Shown here: in pieces, positions 1 through 8,704 of the stretch | How the letters are laid out: every line of letters begins with the position of its first letter | How positions within the stretch are numbered: the stretch's first letter is position 1 | Origin: an uncultured Veillonellaceae bacterium | Lineage (GTDB): Bacteria > Bacillota > Negativicutes > Selenomonadales > Selenomonadaceae | Assembly: GCA_900315575.1 (NCBI GenBank) | Contig: OMZR01000005.1 | Span: 1-44,439, forward strand | Reading direction: 5' to 3' | Length of the DNA: 44,439 bases | Notes under the pieces: model-generated | What the model was told of the DNA's origin: nothing | Seen by the model: only the letters and a program-made list of their open reading frames with translations | Database searches by the model: none | Translations under genes and position numbers: made by a program

Positions 1-975
1 TTTCGCCATTTGGAAATGGATTTTTCTCGGGGCGTGAACATTTTCATTGGAGAAAATGGCATGGGGAAGACGCATGTGATGAAAGCGCTCTATAGTGCTT
101 GTCAGGCAGTGAAGCCAGGCGTCTCGTTTTCACGCAAGCTTGTTGGAGTATTTCGACCGGATGGGTATGGGATTCATCGCCTTGTCATGCGGAAAAATCG
201 CGGTGGGCGTGCATTTGTCAAAGTGGAATCTGACAAGCAGGAAATTGAGGCTTCGTTTACAAACAGTACGCCGAAATGGAATGCAGAAGTCTTGCACGAA
301 GAAGCATGGGAGCGGCAGGCAGGCAGCACAGAAAGCACATTCATCCCAGCGAAAGAAATTCTGTCAAATGCATACAATCTTCCCGATGCTGTTTTGAAAG
401 GCAACGTTGAATTTGATGATACATATACAGATATCATCGCTGCTGCCCGGATTGACATTTCACGCGGTCCGAATACGACAGAACGAAAGAAATATTTGAG
501 AAGCCTGCAAAAGATTACACAAGGGCGAGTTGCTACTTCTGATGAACGCTTCTATTTGAAACCTGGAAGCGAGGCGCGGATCGAATTCAATCTCGTGGCA
601 GAGGGCATCCGCAAGATCGCGCTTCTCTGGCAATTAGTCAAAAACGGCACATTGGAAAAAGGTGCAGTGCTCTTCTGGGATGAACCGGAAGCAAATATCA
701 ATCCGAAATATATTCCGGTTTTGGTTGAGCTCCTTCTCGAGCTGCAACAGAGCGGCGTTCAGATTTTTCTTTCTACGCACGATTATATTCTTGCGAAATA
801 TTTCGAGCTGAGAAAAACGGAGCAGAATCATGTGTCGTTTCATTCATTTTATCGTGAGGGCGAGATAATCGCCCATGAAACGAAAAATGATTTCAGCAGT
901 CTGGAACACAATGCCATTATGCATGCATTCGAACAGCTGATGGATGACGTGTATCACGTCGAAACGGGTGTTTGA
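1..975 (+). CDS. AAA15/OLD-like ATPase, 5'-truncated by the window edge
   Basis: P-loop ATPase of the AAA15/AAA21 (OLD/RecF-like, ABC-type) group. The frame is open from base 1, so the real start and roughly the first 10-20 residues lie upstream. Counting from the TTG at 10, Walker A GENGMGKT is at residues 14-21. The helix AEGIRKIALLWQLVKNG (about 197-213) is followed by Walker B LFWDEPEANINP (221-232) and the switch histidine in STHDY (255-259). No TOPRIM domain follows, unlike OLD nucleases, so any nuclease activity would have to come from a partner; the next gene, starting 1 nt after this stop, encodes a nuclease-like protein. Such ATPases power several phage-defence systems (for example AriA of PARIS), so a defence role is plausible but inferred. 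The gene is visibly more A+T rich than the polysaccharide genes that follow. Confidence 0.85.
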   Translation, partial: FRHLEMDFSRGVNIFIGENGMGKTHVMKALYSACQAVKPGVSFSRKLVGVFRPDGYGIHRLVMRKNRGGRAFVKVESDKQEIEASFTNSTPKWNAEVLHEEAWERQAGSTESTFIPAKEILSNAYNLPDAVLKGNVEFDDTYTDIIAAARIDISRGPNTTERKKYLRSLQKITQGRVATSDERFYLKPGSEARIEFNLVAEGIRKIALLWQLVKNGTLEKGAVLFWDEPEANINPKYIPVLVELLLELQQSGVQIFLSTHDYILAKYFELRKTEQNHVSFHSFYREGEIIAHETKNDFSSLEHNAIMHAFEQLMDDVYHVETGV

Positions 976-976
976 A

Positions 977-1498
977 ATGGGTGAGATTTATATCGAAGAG
1001 AATCACAATTACCAGTTCGATTTTCGCGAAGCGGACTGGTCTATGGAATTGCAGCCACGATACCGCAGAGCGAATCTGGAGCTTGCAGATGTGGATTACA
1101 TCCTCGAATATCAAAAAAGACTCATCCTTTTGGAATATAAGAATGCGAAGATTGCATGGGAGCAAGGGCATTTTAATGATGCTTTGAAATTTAATCCATA
1201 TAGCGACTCGATGATTTCAAAAGTTGCGCACAAGTTCTTCGATAGCTGGTTCTATTTGTCTGCCCATCGTTGCAAACGTCCGGTCACATATATTTACATA
1301 TTGGAGTGGCCAAAGGGGGATGGCGTCACGAGGAGGAACTTGCGGAACAGGATTGAGCGGATTCTGCCGTTTCGGTTTCAAAAAATGGAAGCCCCCATCA
1401 AGGGAATCATTGATGAGTTTTCCGTTCTTTCTATCAAGGAATGGAATCAGAGATTTTGTGGTCTTCCCATTACATATATAGGGGAGGGCGGTGAGTGA
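977..1498 (+). CDS. Small protein with PD-(D/E)XK-like nuclease motif, partner of the ATPase
   Basis: A 173-residue protein I cannot assign to a named family. From the ATG at 977 the segment LADVDYILEYQKRLILLEYK (residues 36-55) has an acidic strand with D38/D40, a 12-residue gap, then E53-Y-K55. This is the D-x(n)-E-x-K arrangement of the PD-(D/E)XK nuclease fold. The next helix (about 56-75) and the strand VTYIYILEWP also fit a small alpha/beta fold. An in-frame ATG at 944 would add 11 residues overlapping the ATPase; 977 is preferred because it directly follows the stop at 973-975. No strong ribosome binding site is visible, which suggests translational coupling. The pairing suggests an ATP-gated nuclease effector, an inference from motif and context. 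A non-nuclease adaptor is the alternative. Confidence 0.7.
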   Translation: MGEIYIEENHNYQFDFREADWSMELQPRYRRANLELADVDYILEYQKRLILLEYKNAKIAWEQGHFNDALKFNPYSDSMISKVAHKFFDSWFYLSAHRCKRPVTYIYILEWPKGDGVTRRNLRNRIERILPFRFQKMEAPIKGIIDEFSVLSIKEWNQRFCGLPITYIGEGGE

Positions 1499-2653
1499 AT
1501 GCGCATCGCGATTTTTGAGAACATCATGACGCCGGGCGGGCATGAGGTCGATTTTGACCGCATCCTCGCGGAAGAGCTCACAGCGCTCGGGCACGAGGTC
1601 GTGTTCTACGTGCCGGAGAATTTCGTCTTTGCGATGGACTATGGGAAACCCGTCGTGCGGCTGCCGAAGGCGGCCGTCACGTATACGAATGTGCGCGGCG
1701 TCTTGCGGCTCATCGCGACGGTGCGGCGCGAGCTGCATCGGCAGGCATGGTATCGTGCGCTCTTCCGTCATGCAAAGCAGGGCGACTTCGATGCCATCAT
1801 CGTGCCGACTTCGACGTATCGCTATCTGCGGGCGCTCAAAAAGAGCCCGCTTCGCCATTCGCCCGTGCCAATCGTCTTCATCCTGCACGGCATCAATCCC
1901 GGCGAGGCGCCGAAGTTCCTGCGGGCGGCGGACGCACTCGCGGACTCGCCAAACATCCGCCCGACCGTGCTGACATTTGGCGATACGATTTTTGGCGAGC
2001 GGCGGCGAAATATCCGCTGCATCTACCCGCCGACGTTCGTGCCGCGCGATGTGCCGGAGAGCGAACGGACGGCACTCGCGTCGCGCGAGCCCGGTGCGCC
2101 GCTCCGCATCGGTTTTTTCGGCCAGTACCGCCGCGAAAAGCATCTCGAAGATTTTCTCGATGTCTATTTTTCGGGCACATACACGCGTCCTGTCGAGCTC
2201 TTCGTGCAGGGCGCAACGATGCATCCTGAAGATGCGGATGATTTCGAGCGCATCATCCGGAAGTACAGCGGCCGCAAGGGCATCCGTTTCCTGCACAAGG
2301 GGCTGATCGGTGCGGAGTGGCAGCGGGCCATTCTCGGTGTCGATGCGCTGCTGCTGCCTTACAGTGCGCCGCGCTATCGCTATCATTGGGGCGGCATGCT
2401 GTTCACGGCCATCGGCTTCGAGCGGCCTGTCGTCACGAGCGACGATATGAATCCCGAGGTCTTTGCGGCGTATCATATCGGCGAAACATTCCCGAGCGGC
2501 GACCTCGCAGCGCTCAAAAGCACGCTCGAAGCGTTCATCAACCATTACGATGAACGGCGGGCGACATACGAATCGGAACTTTCAAAAGCGGCCGCAATGT
2601 ATGCGCCCTCGGCGTTTGCGGAGCGTATCGCCGCTATTTTGAAAGAACATTGA
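1499..2653 (+). CDS. GT-B glycosyltransferase (GT4/GT1-like)
   Basis: A 384-residue GT-B type glycosyltransferase, first gene of the envelope-polysaccharide cluster. The N-terminal domain opens MRIAIFENIMTPGGHEVDF and includes a strand-helix unit around VPIVFILHGINPGE. The C-terminal nucleotide-sugar domain starts near LRIGFFGQYRREKHLEDFLD (about 200-220) and continues through LFVQGATM, VDALLLPYS and ERPVVTSDDMNPEVFA. The sugar and acceptor cannot be told from sequence. The ATG directly abuts the TGA of the preceding gene, with a G-rich Shine-Dalgarno (gggagggcgg) inside that gene's end. Base composition jumps to G+C rich here, so it probably belongs with the downstream genes by descent even if it is transcribed with the upstream pair. 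Confidence 0.85.
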   Translation: MRIAIFENIMTPGGHEVDFDRILAEELTALGHEVVFYVPENFVFAMDYGKPVVRLPKAAVTYTNVRGVLRLIATVRRELHRQAWYRALFRHAKQGDFDAIIVPTSTYRYLRALKKSPLRHSPVPIVFILHGINPGEAPKFLRAADALADSPNIRPTVLTFGDTIFGERRRNIRCIYPPTFVPRDVPESERTALASREPGAPLRIGFFGQYRREKHLEDFLDVYFSGTYTRPVELFVQGATMHPEDADDFERIIRKYSGRKGIRFLHKGLIGAEWQRAILGVDALLLPYSAPRYRYHWGGMLFTAIGFERPVVTSDDMNPEVFAAYHIGETFPSGDLAALKSTLEAFINHYDERRATYESELSKAAAMYAPSAFAERIAAILKEH

Positions 2654-2679
2654 AAAGTCAAAGTTGAAGGGAGCATCCC

Positions 2680-3456
2680 ATGTCATCGGTATCGGCGCTG
2701 ATCCTGGCGAAGAATGAAGAACAGAATATCGAGGACTGCATCAAGAGCGTCAGCTTTGCCGACGAGGTCGTCGTCATCGACGATTTCAGCACGGACAAGA
2801 CGGTAGAAATCGCCGAGCGCCTCGGCGCGCGCGTCATCCAGCATGCGCTCGACGGCAACTGGGGCGGTCAGCAGACGTTCGCTATTCAGCAGGCGCGGTG
2901 CCCGTGGATTTTCTTCATCGATGCCGACGAGCGTGCGACGAAGCAGCTTGCCGAGCGCGTGCGCGAAATCGTCGCGAAGGATGACCGCCGCTATGCATAC
3001 CAGAACGCACGGCTCAACTATTTCTGGGAGCAGCCGCTGCGTCATGGCGGCTGGTTCCCCGATTACGTCGTGCGGCTCCTGCCAGCGAAGGGCACGTATG
3101 TGACAGGCTTCGTGCATCCGGCTTTTCATCACGATTATGAGGAAGTCCGCTTTCCTGAGGATGCCTATATGATCCACTATCCCTATCGGGACTGGAATCA
3201 TTACTTCGGCAAGCTGAATTTCTACACGACGCTCGCGGCGGAAAAGATGCAGAAAAGCGGCAGGAAGGCACATCTTGCGGATTTCGTCCTGCATCCGTTC
3301 TGGGCGTCGCTGCGCATGTACGTCCTGCGCGGCGGCTGGCGCGACGGCCGCATCGGCTTCGTGCTTGCCTGCTTCCATTATTTCTACACGATGGCAAAGT
3401 ACGTGAAGCTCTATTATCTCGACAAGACGAACCGGCATGTGGGGGATGAAGCATGA
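2680..3456 (+). CDS. GT2 glycosyltransferase, WaaE/KdtX-like
   Basis: A 258-residue GT-A (family 2) enzyme. The start SVSALILAKNEEQNIEDCIK, then VVVIDDFSTDKTVEIAERLG and the metal-binding region WIFFIDADERAT (about residues 74-85) match the WaaE/KdtX-type inner-core beta-glucosyltransferases. C-terminal aromatic and basic residues (YFYTMAKYVKLYYL) suggest a peripheral membrane contact. The start follows gaaggga with good spacing. Its 3' end overlaps the next gene by ATGA (3453-3456), so the two are translationally coupled. A core-sugar transfer role is inferred from family and neighbours. Confidence 0.88.
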   Translation: MSSVSALILAKNEEQNIEDCIKSVSFADEVVVIDDFSTDKTVEIAERLGARVIQHALDGNWGGQQTFAIQQARCPWIFFIDADERATKQLAERVREIVAKDDRRYAYQNARLNYFWEQPLRHGGWFPDYVVRLLPAKGTYVTGFVHPAFHHDYEEVRFPEDAYMIHYPYRDWNHYFGKLNFYTTLAAEKMQKSGRKAHLADFVLHPFWASLRMYVLRGGWRDGRIGFVLACFHYFYTMAKYVKLYYLDKTNRHVGDEA

Positions 3457-4388
3457 TTTCAGATATCGTAAAACTCGGAAAGCGCATCTATCGCACGGAA
3501 AATCCGCGCGAGCTGCACCGCTTCATCGTCTTCCTCGGGCGGAGCGAGGTGCATCGGCGCGGGATGAAGGAGCTCTTTGATTGGTTTCAAAGCGACCCGG
3601 CACGAAAGGCGCTGCTCGCCCGTCATCCATTCCCGATGGAACAGGTCACGCGCGCCTTTTTTTATGCGGGCTCGACATTCCGCGAGCGCAAGTCGCTGAT
3701 CTGCCATCATTATGCGCTTTTGCAGGAAAAGCTGACGGAAGAGAATTTCCAGCGTTTTGGTGCGCTCGATGCAAACTATGAAATCTGGAATGCAGGCGCG
3801 GAGGACGTCCAGTGGTATGCGAAAGTGAGCTTTTCGCCGGGCCAGCGCAAGGAAGGACTGCTCGCCGTCACGATGATGTTTGGCGAGCATGAGCTCTACC
3901 AGATCATCTTCTGGCTGGATTATGACAAGCAGGGCGAGGAAAGCCTCTTCATCGGTGCGATGCAGGGGCCGAACATGGAACATGCGAAGGACATCATCAA
4001 GGATGTCACGAAACGCTCGCACCGTTATCGCACGAAGAATCTGATCCTCTACATGACGCAGGCAGTCGCGCGGAGCCTCGGCATGAAACATATCTATGCC
4101 GTTACAAATGCGGGCTACTATGCGCAGAACCATGTGCGCCGCGACCGCAAGCTCAAGACGGATTTTGGTGCATTCTGGGAAGAGGCGGGCGGCCAGCCGA
4201 CGGATGATCCGCGCTTTGACGAGCTGCCGCTTGTCGAGCCGCGCAAGACGATGGAAGAAGTGCCGACGCGCAAGCGTGCCGTCTATCGCAGACGCTTTGC
4301 ATTTCTCGACGATGTTGATGCTCAGATTGCGGCAAATATGGCAAAAGTCCTGCGCCAGCCGGAAGATCATGCAGGAGAGAGCCGATGA
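3453..4388 (+). CDS. VirK/YbjX-family protein (DUF535)
   Basis: A 311-residue member of the VirK/YbjX (DUF535) family. The typical blocks are the N-terminal 'RFxxFLGRSEVH' region, the central IGAMQGPNMEHAKDIIKDVT, and the C-terminal IYAVTNAGYYAQNHVRRDRK followed by LKTDFGAFWEEAGG. In enterobacteria, members are linked to LPS modification, antimicrobial-peptide resistance and virulence, but no reaction is established. Here the gene is embedded in, and overlaps on both sides with, glycosyltransferase genes. A job in modifying or transferring groups onto the LPS core or lipid A is therefore likely, by inference. The tail after about residue 270 is charged and variable. Confidence 0.88.
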   Translation: MISDIVKLGKRIYRTENPRELHRFIVFLGRSEVHRRGMKELFDWFQSDPARKALLARHPFPMEQVTRAFFYAGSTFRERKSLICHHYALLQEKLTEENFQRFGALDANYEIWNAGAEDVQWYAKVSFSPGQRKEGLLAVTMMFGEHELYQIIFWLDYDKQGEESLFIGAMQGPNMEHAKDIIKDVTKRSHRYRTKNLILYMTQAVARSLGMKHIYAVTNAGYYAQNHVRRDRKLKTDFGAFWEEAGGQPTDDPRFDELPLVEPRKTMEEVPTRKRAVYRRRFAFLDDVDAQIAANMAKVLRQPEDHAGESR

Positions 4389-5446
4389 GAAAGACGTACC
4401 AGAACATTCTTGTAAATGCGCTCGTGAATCTCGGCGACGTCGTGCTGACGACGAGCGCGATCGCGCTGCTCCGAAAGGCGTATCCAGGTGCGCGCATCAC
4501 GATGCTCGTGCGGCCCGTCGTGCGGCAGGCCGTTGAGAACAACCCTGTCATTGACGATGTCATTCTCTTTGACTACAAGGCAAAAGAAAATTCGTTCGGC
4601 AAGATGCTCGCGATGGTGCAGGAGCTCCGCCGTCGTCATTTCGACCTCAGCATCTCATTCGACCGCAAGTTGCGCCCCGCGCTGCTCGCGTGGCTTGCGG
4701 GCATCCCCGTGCGTGTCGGGCCTGACCGCGTTTTCGACGACAAGCCGAGCCGCGTGACGTGGCTTTACACGGATACGATTCCTGTCGCGCATGACCTCGA
4801 AACGAACTTGCAGGCCGAGACGTATCAGGCCATCGTGCGCGGTTTCACGGGGCTGGACGGGCACGAGAAGCCCGTCTTCGCGCGTATCACGCCTGAAGCG
4901 GAGGCAGAGGCAGACGCATTGCTTGCACAGCTGCCAAGCGCGCAGAAGCACATCGCGCTCTGCGTCAAGGGCACATTCCCGCTCAAGACGTGGCCGAAGG
5001 AATATTTTGTAGACGTTGTCGACCGCCTCGCCACGAAATACGATGCGACGTTCTTCGTCGTCGGTGCGCCCGGCGACCGCGCGTATGCTGATGAAGTTAT
5101 CGCGGCCATGCACCATTCCGTGAAAAACTTTTGCGGCGATACGAGCCTCGTGAGTCTCGCGGCGCTGCTTGGCAAGTCCGACCTGCTCGTGATGGTTGAT
5201 ACGGGGGCGACGCATATCGCTGCGACGACGGGCGTCCCGATGGTCACGATGTATGGCTGCACGAGCCCGAAACGCTGGCATCCTATCAATGAAAATGCGA
5301 TTGTTTTCACATCGGACGAGCCCTGCTGCCCCTGTAAGTGCCGCGCGGACGAGTGCCCAAGCAATCCGAGGCCGGACTGCCTCTGGCATGTGACGCCGGA
5401 AATGGTGGCGGGGGCGGCAGAAAAGCTGCTTTCGATGAGAAACTGA
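4385..5446 (+). CDS. GT9 heptosyltransferase-family protein (WaaQ/WaaF-like)
   Basis: A 353-residue GT9 enzyme with ADP-heptose:LPS heptosyltransferase architecture. The N-terminal acceptor domain has NALVNLGDVVLTTSAI and the pattern PVVRQAVENNPVIDDVI. The C-terminal donor domain has CVKGTFPLKTWPKEYF and the diagnostic VDTGATHIAATTGVPMVTMYG followed by TSPKRWHPI. A cysteine-rich tail (CCPCKCRADECPS) resembles the C-terminal Cys motifs seen in many GT9 proteins. It overlaps the VirK-like gene by 4 nt and is the first of three consecutive GT9 genes. Whether it transfers the first, second or a later heptose cannot be decided. Confidence 0.9.
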   Translation: MRKTYQNILVNALVNLGDVVLTTSAIALLRKAYPGARITMLVRPVVRQAVENNPVIDDVILFDYKAKENSFGKMLAMVQELRRRHFDLSISFDRKLRPALLAWLAGIPVRVGPDRVFDDKPSRVTWLYTDTIPVAHDLETNLQAETYQAIVRGFTGLDGHEKPVFARITPEAEAEADALLAQLPSAQKHIALCVKGTFPLKTWPKEYFVDVVDRLATKYDATFFVVGAPGDRAYADEVIAAMHHSVKNFCGDTSLVSLAALLGKSDLLVMVDTGATHIAATTGVPMVTMYGCTSPKRWHPINENAIVFTSDEPCCPCKCRADECPSNPRPDCLWHVTPEMVAGAAEKLLSMRN

Positions 5447-5459
5447 AACGGAGGAGCCC

Positions 5460-6476
5460 ATGGGAAAGAACATCATCGTCGTCAAGCAGGGAGGCATTGG
5501 CGACGTCTTGCTGGCGACGCCGGTTCTGGCGTATTTCAAGAAGCTCTGGCCAGATTGCCGCCTGACACTCATGACGTTTCCAAACGCACAGGAGGTCGTA
5601 CAGGGGCTGCCGTTCATTGATGAGGTCTTTCCGTATGAAAAGAAACGGGACGGCTTCTGGAAATTGTTCCAGAAGATGCGGGGAAAGGACATCGCTCTGT
5701 TTCTCGATCTTTCTTATCGGCCAGCACTGGCGGCAACACTTGCCCGCGTGCCCGTGCGGGTTGGTATCACGCACAAGCGAGGAAAATGGCTGACGTGCAA
5801 GATTCCTTGGCAGACGTCGATGGATCATACGTATGAGCCTTATGTCTTTGGCGAAATCATTCGCACGGGGCTTGGCATCGACATTCCCAAAGAGGAACTG
5901 CAGCGGCTGTATGCCGCCGAAGCAACATCAGAGGAAAAGGCGGATCTGGCGGAAAAGCTGCGGGCACATGGCATCAAACAGGGAGAGCGATATATCGTCT
6001 GCTCACCTAAAACCGCATATTTTCTGAAGGATTGGCCGTTGGAACGATGGAATGAACTTTTCACGCGCCTGTATGAGCAAGAACATGTTCGCACGGTGCT
6101 TTTCGGTCATGGAACGTTGGAGGCCGCATGGAATCCAGCAGCCGTCGTCAGCCTTTGGAACGAGTTGTCTCTCCGCCAGGTCGGTGCACTCATCCAGCGG
6201 GCAGCACTCCTCGTGAATTCTTGCAGCATGCCGGAACATATGGCTTGCGCGTTCGGGACGCCGATGGTGATTCTGTATGGGTATTCGGAACCAGAACGCT
6301 GGGCGCCGCGAAAGGGATGTCGGCGCGTTGTCACGAAGCTGCCTTGCAGCCCTTGCGATGGCTACCATGGGTCAACGTGCAAGGATCCCGCCTGCATGAG
6401 GGAAATTTCCGTGGGAAAAGTGTATGAAGCATGCCGTGAAATGCTGAATCTTGTAAAGGCAGAGCAAAATGAATAG
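5460..6476 (+). CDS. GT9 heptosyltransferase-family protein, second copy
   Basis: A 338-residue GT9 protein starting after a strong ggaggag site. It opens NIIVVKQGGIGDVLLATPVL, the family's N-terminal loop. The donor-site region is degenerate relative to its neighbour: VNSCSMPEHMACAFGTPMVI replaces the usual D-T-G-P/A-T-H block, then YGYSEPERWAPRK. A Cys cluster (CSPCDGYHGSTCKDPACM) ends the protein. Loss of the usual Asp in the D-x-G-x-x-H motif may mean altered donor use or weak activity. It overlaps the next gene by 8 nt. Function within the LPS core is inferred from family and context. Confidence 0.87.
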   Translation: MGKNIIVVKQGGIGDVLLATPVLAYFKKLWPDCRLTLMTFPNAQEVVQGLPFIDEVFPYEKKRDGFWKLFQKMRGKDIALFLDLSYRPALAATLARVPVRVGITHKRGKWLTCKIPWQTSMDHTYEPYVFGEIIRTGLGIDIPKEELQRLYAAEATSEEKADLAEKLRAHGIKQGERYIVCSPKTAYFLKDWPLERWNELFTRLYEQEHVRTVLFGHGTLEAAWNPAAVVSLWNELSLRQVGALIQRAALLVNSCSMPEHMACAFGTPMVILYGYSEPERWAPRKGCRRVVTKLPCSPCDGYHGSTCKDPACMREISVGKVYEACREMLNLVKAEQNE

Positions 6477-7698
6477 ATATCTCGAACGTTTTTTTGATAA
6501 TTGGTATTGTGCCAAGTATCGTCGATGGAAGAAACATCAGGGGAAGCAGGAGCGAGGGAATATCCTTGTAATCTGTCGTCGTCCTCTTGGCGATACGCTT
6601 TTGTGTACGCCATTTTTCCGTGAGCTGAAGCGCAATCGGCCTGATGTCGATATAGATGTCATCTGCTCTCCGCAAAATTATAATCTTCTTGAGAAGAGCC
6701 CGTACATCCATCAGTTTTTCCTTTTTGATGATCGTGTCAAGAAGCACTATTATATCGTGAACTTGAAACGTTGCTGGAAATTGGCAATAGAGACATTGCA
6801 GTCACGGCATTATCGGGAAGCTTATGTGCCTTCTACCTATATGTCTTCGATGATTGATGGCTGGCTGGCATATTTTTCAGGCGCAGAGCATCGTACTGCC
6901 TTCAGTGAAACGATGAATCCGAGCGCACACCGTCAGTATGGCGGTCATTATGATCGATTGTTTACAAAAATCCTTGATGTTGAAGAACCTCGTCATGATG
7001 TTGTCTGCAACCTTGACATTCTTCGGTCTTGTGGAATGGAAGTTCAACAAGATGATTGTGAGATGTGGATTGCAGAAGAGGATCGTGCTGTCGTAGAAAA
7101 ATTATGGCGGGCAGAACAAATTCCAGAGCATACAGTCAAAGTACTCGTGAATCTTAGTACGAGCATTACGAGCAAGGATTGGCCCGTCGAGAATTATATT
7201 GCGGTCTGTCAGCGTCTTCAAGTGCGTTATCCTGTGACATGGATTTTAATCGGTGCTGGCGCACGCGCGGCGGAATATTCGAAAAGATTTTGTCAGGCGA
7301 TTCCTGCAGCCCATGACTTTACGAATCAGACAAGTATTCGTCAGACGATGGATATCATCGAACGCTCAGATATTTACCTTGGTGGGGATACCGGCCCCAT
7401 GCACATGGCGGCAGCAGCAGGGCTGAAAGGTGTTGCAATTTACAAAACGGCGAAAAACTGCACGGATATGGTGTATAATTTCCCTGTTCGTCTCTATCCT
7501 TGGAAAGCAGGGATTGAGATTCTGCAACCAGAAAAGGCAATTCCTGGTTGCGAGAAAAATTGCGAAGGCAAAGGCGCACACTGCATCAAGTTGAATACGG
7601 TGGAACAAGTATATGAGGCAATGGATGATGTGATGCAGCAGTGGAATGGATCTACAAGTGATGAATGCAGGGGAGCAGAAAGAGCGTATGACGCATGA
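6469..7698 (+). CDS. GT9 heptosyltransferase-family protein, third copy
   Basis: A 409-residue GT9 protein, longer than its neighbours because of a basic N-terminal extension before NILVICRRPLGDTLLCTPFF. The donor domain has the standard YLGGDTGPMHMAAAAGLKGV block and a terminal Cys motif (GCEKNCEGKGAHC). The coding sequence is clearly more A+T rich, with different codon choice from the GT9 genes upstream, which suggests a separate acquisition. It overlaps the previous gene by 8 nt and the next by ATGA at 7695, so it is fully integrated in the operon. Acceptor and donor are unknown. Confidence 0.87.
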   Translation: MNRYLERFFDNWYCAKYRRWKKHQGKQERGNILVICRRPLGDTLLCTPFFRELKRNRPDVDIDVICSPQNYNLLEKSPYIHQFFLFDDRVKKHYYIVNLKRCWKLAIETLQSRHYREAYVPSTYMSSMIDGWLAYFSGAEHRTAFSETMNPSAHRQYGGHYDRLFTKILDVEEPRHDVVCNLDILRSCGMEVQQDDCEMWIAEEDRAVVEKLWRAEQIPEHTVKVLVNLSTSITSKDWPVENYIAVCQRLQVRYPVTWILIGAGARAAEYSKRFCQAIPAAHDFTNQTSIRQTMDIIERSDIYLGGDTGPMHMAAAAGLKGVAIYKTAKNCTDMVYNFPVRLYPWKAGIEILQPEKAIPGCEKNCEGKGAHCIKLNTVEQVYEAMDDVMQQWNGSTSDECRGAERAYDA

Positions 7699-8645
7699 AA
7701 CATAAAATATCCATCATCATGCCCGCGTACAATGTGGGAGATTATATTATGGAATCCATCACATCGATTCAGCAACAGACATATTCGGATTGGGAGCTGA
7801 TTGTTGTAGATGATGGTTCGACAGATGATACGGCAGAAATCGTAAAAACGTGGATGTCAAAAGATGCGCGAATTTCTCTCATTCAGCAGGAAAATGGCGG
7901 CGTGTCGATCGCGCGGAATCGTGGCATGGCAGTTGCGCAGGGGGACTATATTTCGTTTCTCGATGGAGATGACCTTTGGGAGCCTCCTTTTTTGGAAAAG
8001 ATGATGCGAAAGAGCATAGAGGGGCATGCGTTCATCTATGCTCGAACAAAAGAACTCTTCCCAGACGGTCGTGCTGAATTGGTTGGGCCGGAAGAGTCTG
8101 TGGAGGGCCGCTTGGACCGGTTTCGCTATCGCACGAATGAGTTGCGTCTGACCTTTCACATCAGTGCACTGCTGATTGCACGGAGTCTGGTGACATCGTA
8201 TGATTTGCATTTTGAGCCAGGAATTGCCATTTCTGAAGATACGGGTTTTTTCATAGAACTCCTTTCCGTTGCAGAGGCTGCCTGTGTGCCAGAGATTCTC
8301 ACAACATATCGTCGGAGAAAGCAATCGGCGACAGCCTCATGGAATCCTGAAAAATATGTGGGACAGGTCACGATTTATGATCGGGTCGAACCATTTGTGA
8401 AGGCACATGCCCCAGAACTTCTGACAACATTTTATGCGATGCGTGATTATGTAGCATATCGTGTCTGTTTGCGATGCATTCGTGAGAATCAGATGGAGAT
8501 GGCAGTGTCTTGTTTGGAAGAGTGGAACGCATGCCTTCGTGAGTTCGTTCGTGGGGATGGGAGATTTTCTGATCGCATGAAGTGTCGGGGGTTGTTGGCG
8601 GCTATGCATAAAGAATCCCTGTTGGCCTTTATCGGCCGATTATAA
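7695..8645 (+). CDS. GT2 family glycosyltransferase
   Basis: A 316-residue GT-A enzyme. ISIIMPAYNVGDYIMESITS, the nucleotide-binding VVDDGSTDDTAEIV (about residues 37-50), GGVSIARNRGMAVAQG and the metal-binding LDGDD (about 90-94) are all present. The C-terminal half is helical with no predicted membrane segments and probably holds the acceptor site. Start and stop overlap or closely follow neighbouring genes. Like the preceding GT9 gene it is A+T richer than the cluster average, so the two may have arrived together. The sugar transferred is unknown. Confidence 0.88.
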   Translation: MKHKISIIMPAYNVGDYIMESITSIQQQTYSDWELIVVDDGSTDDTAEIVKTWMSKDARISLIQQENGGVSIARNRGMAVAQGDYISFLDGDDLWEPPFLEKMMRKSIEGHAFIYARTKELFPDGRAELVGPEESVEGRLDRFRYRTNELRLTFHISALLIARSLVTSYDLHFEPGIAISEDTGFFIELLSVAEAACVPEILTTYRRRKQSATASWNPEKYVGQVTIYDRVEPFVKAHAPELLTTFYAMRDYVAYRVCLRCIRENQMEMAVSCLEEWNACLREFVRGDGRFSDRMKCRGLLAAMHKESLLAFIGRL

Positions 8646-8704
8646 GTCGCAAATGCACCCATGACAGAGGGAGAGGCAATGGATTGGATATGGAAGGGAA
8701 ACGT

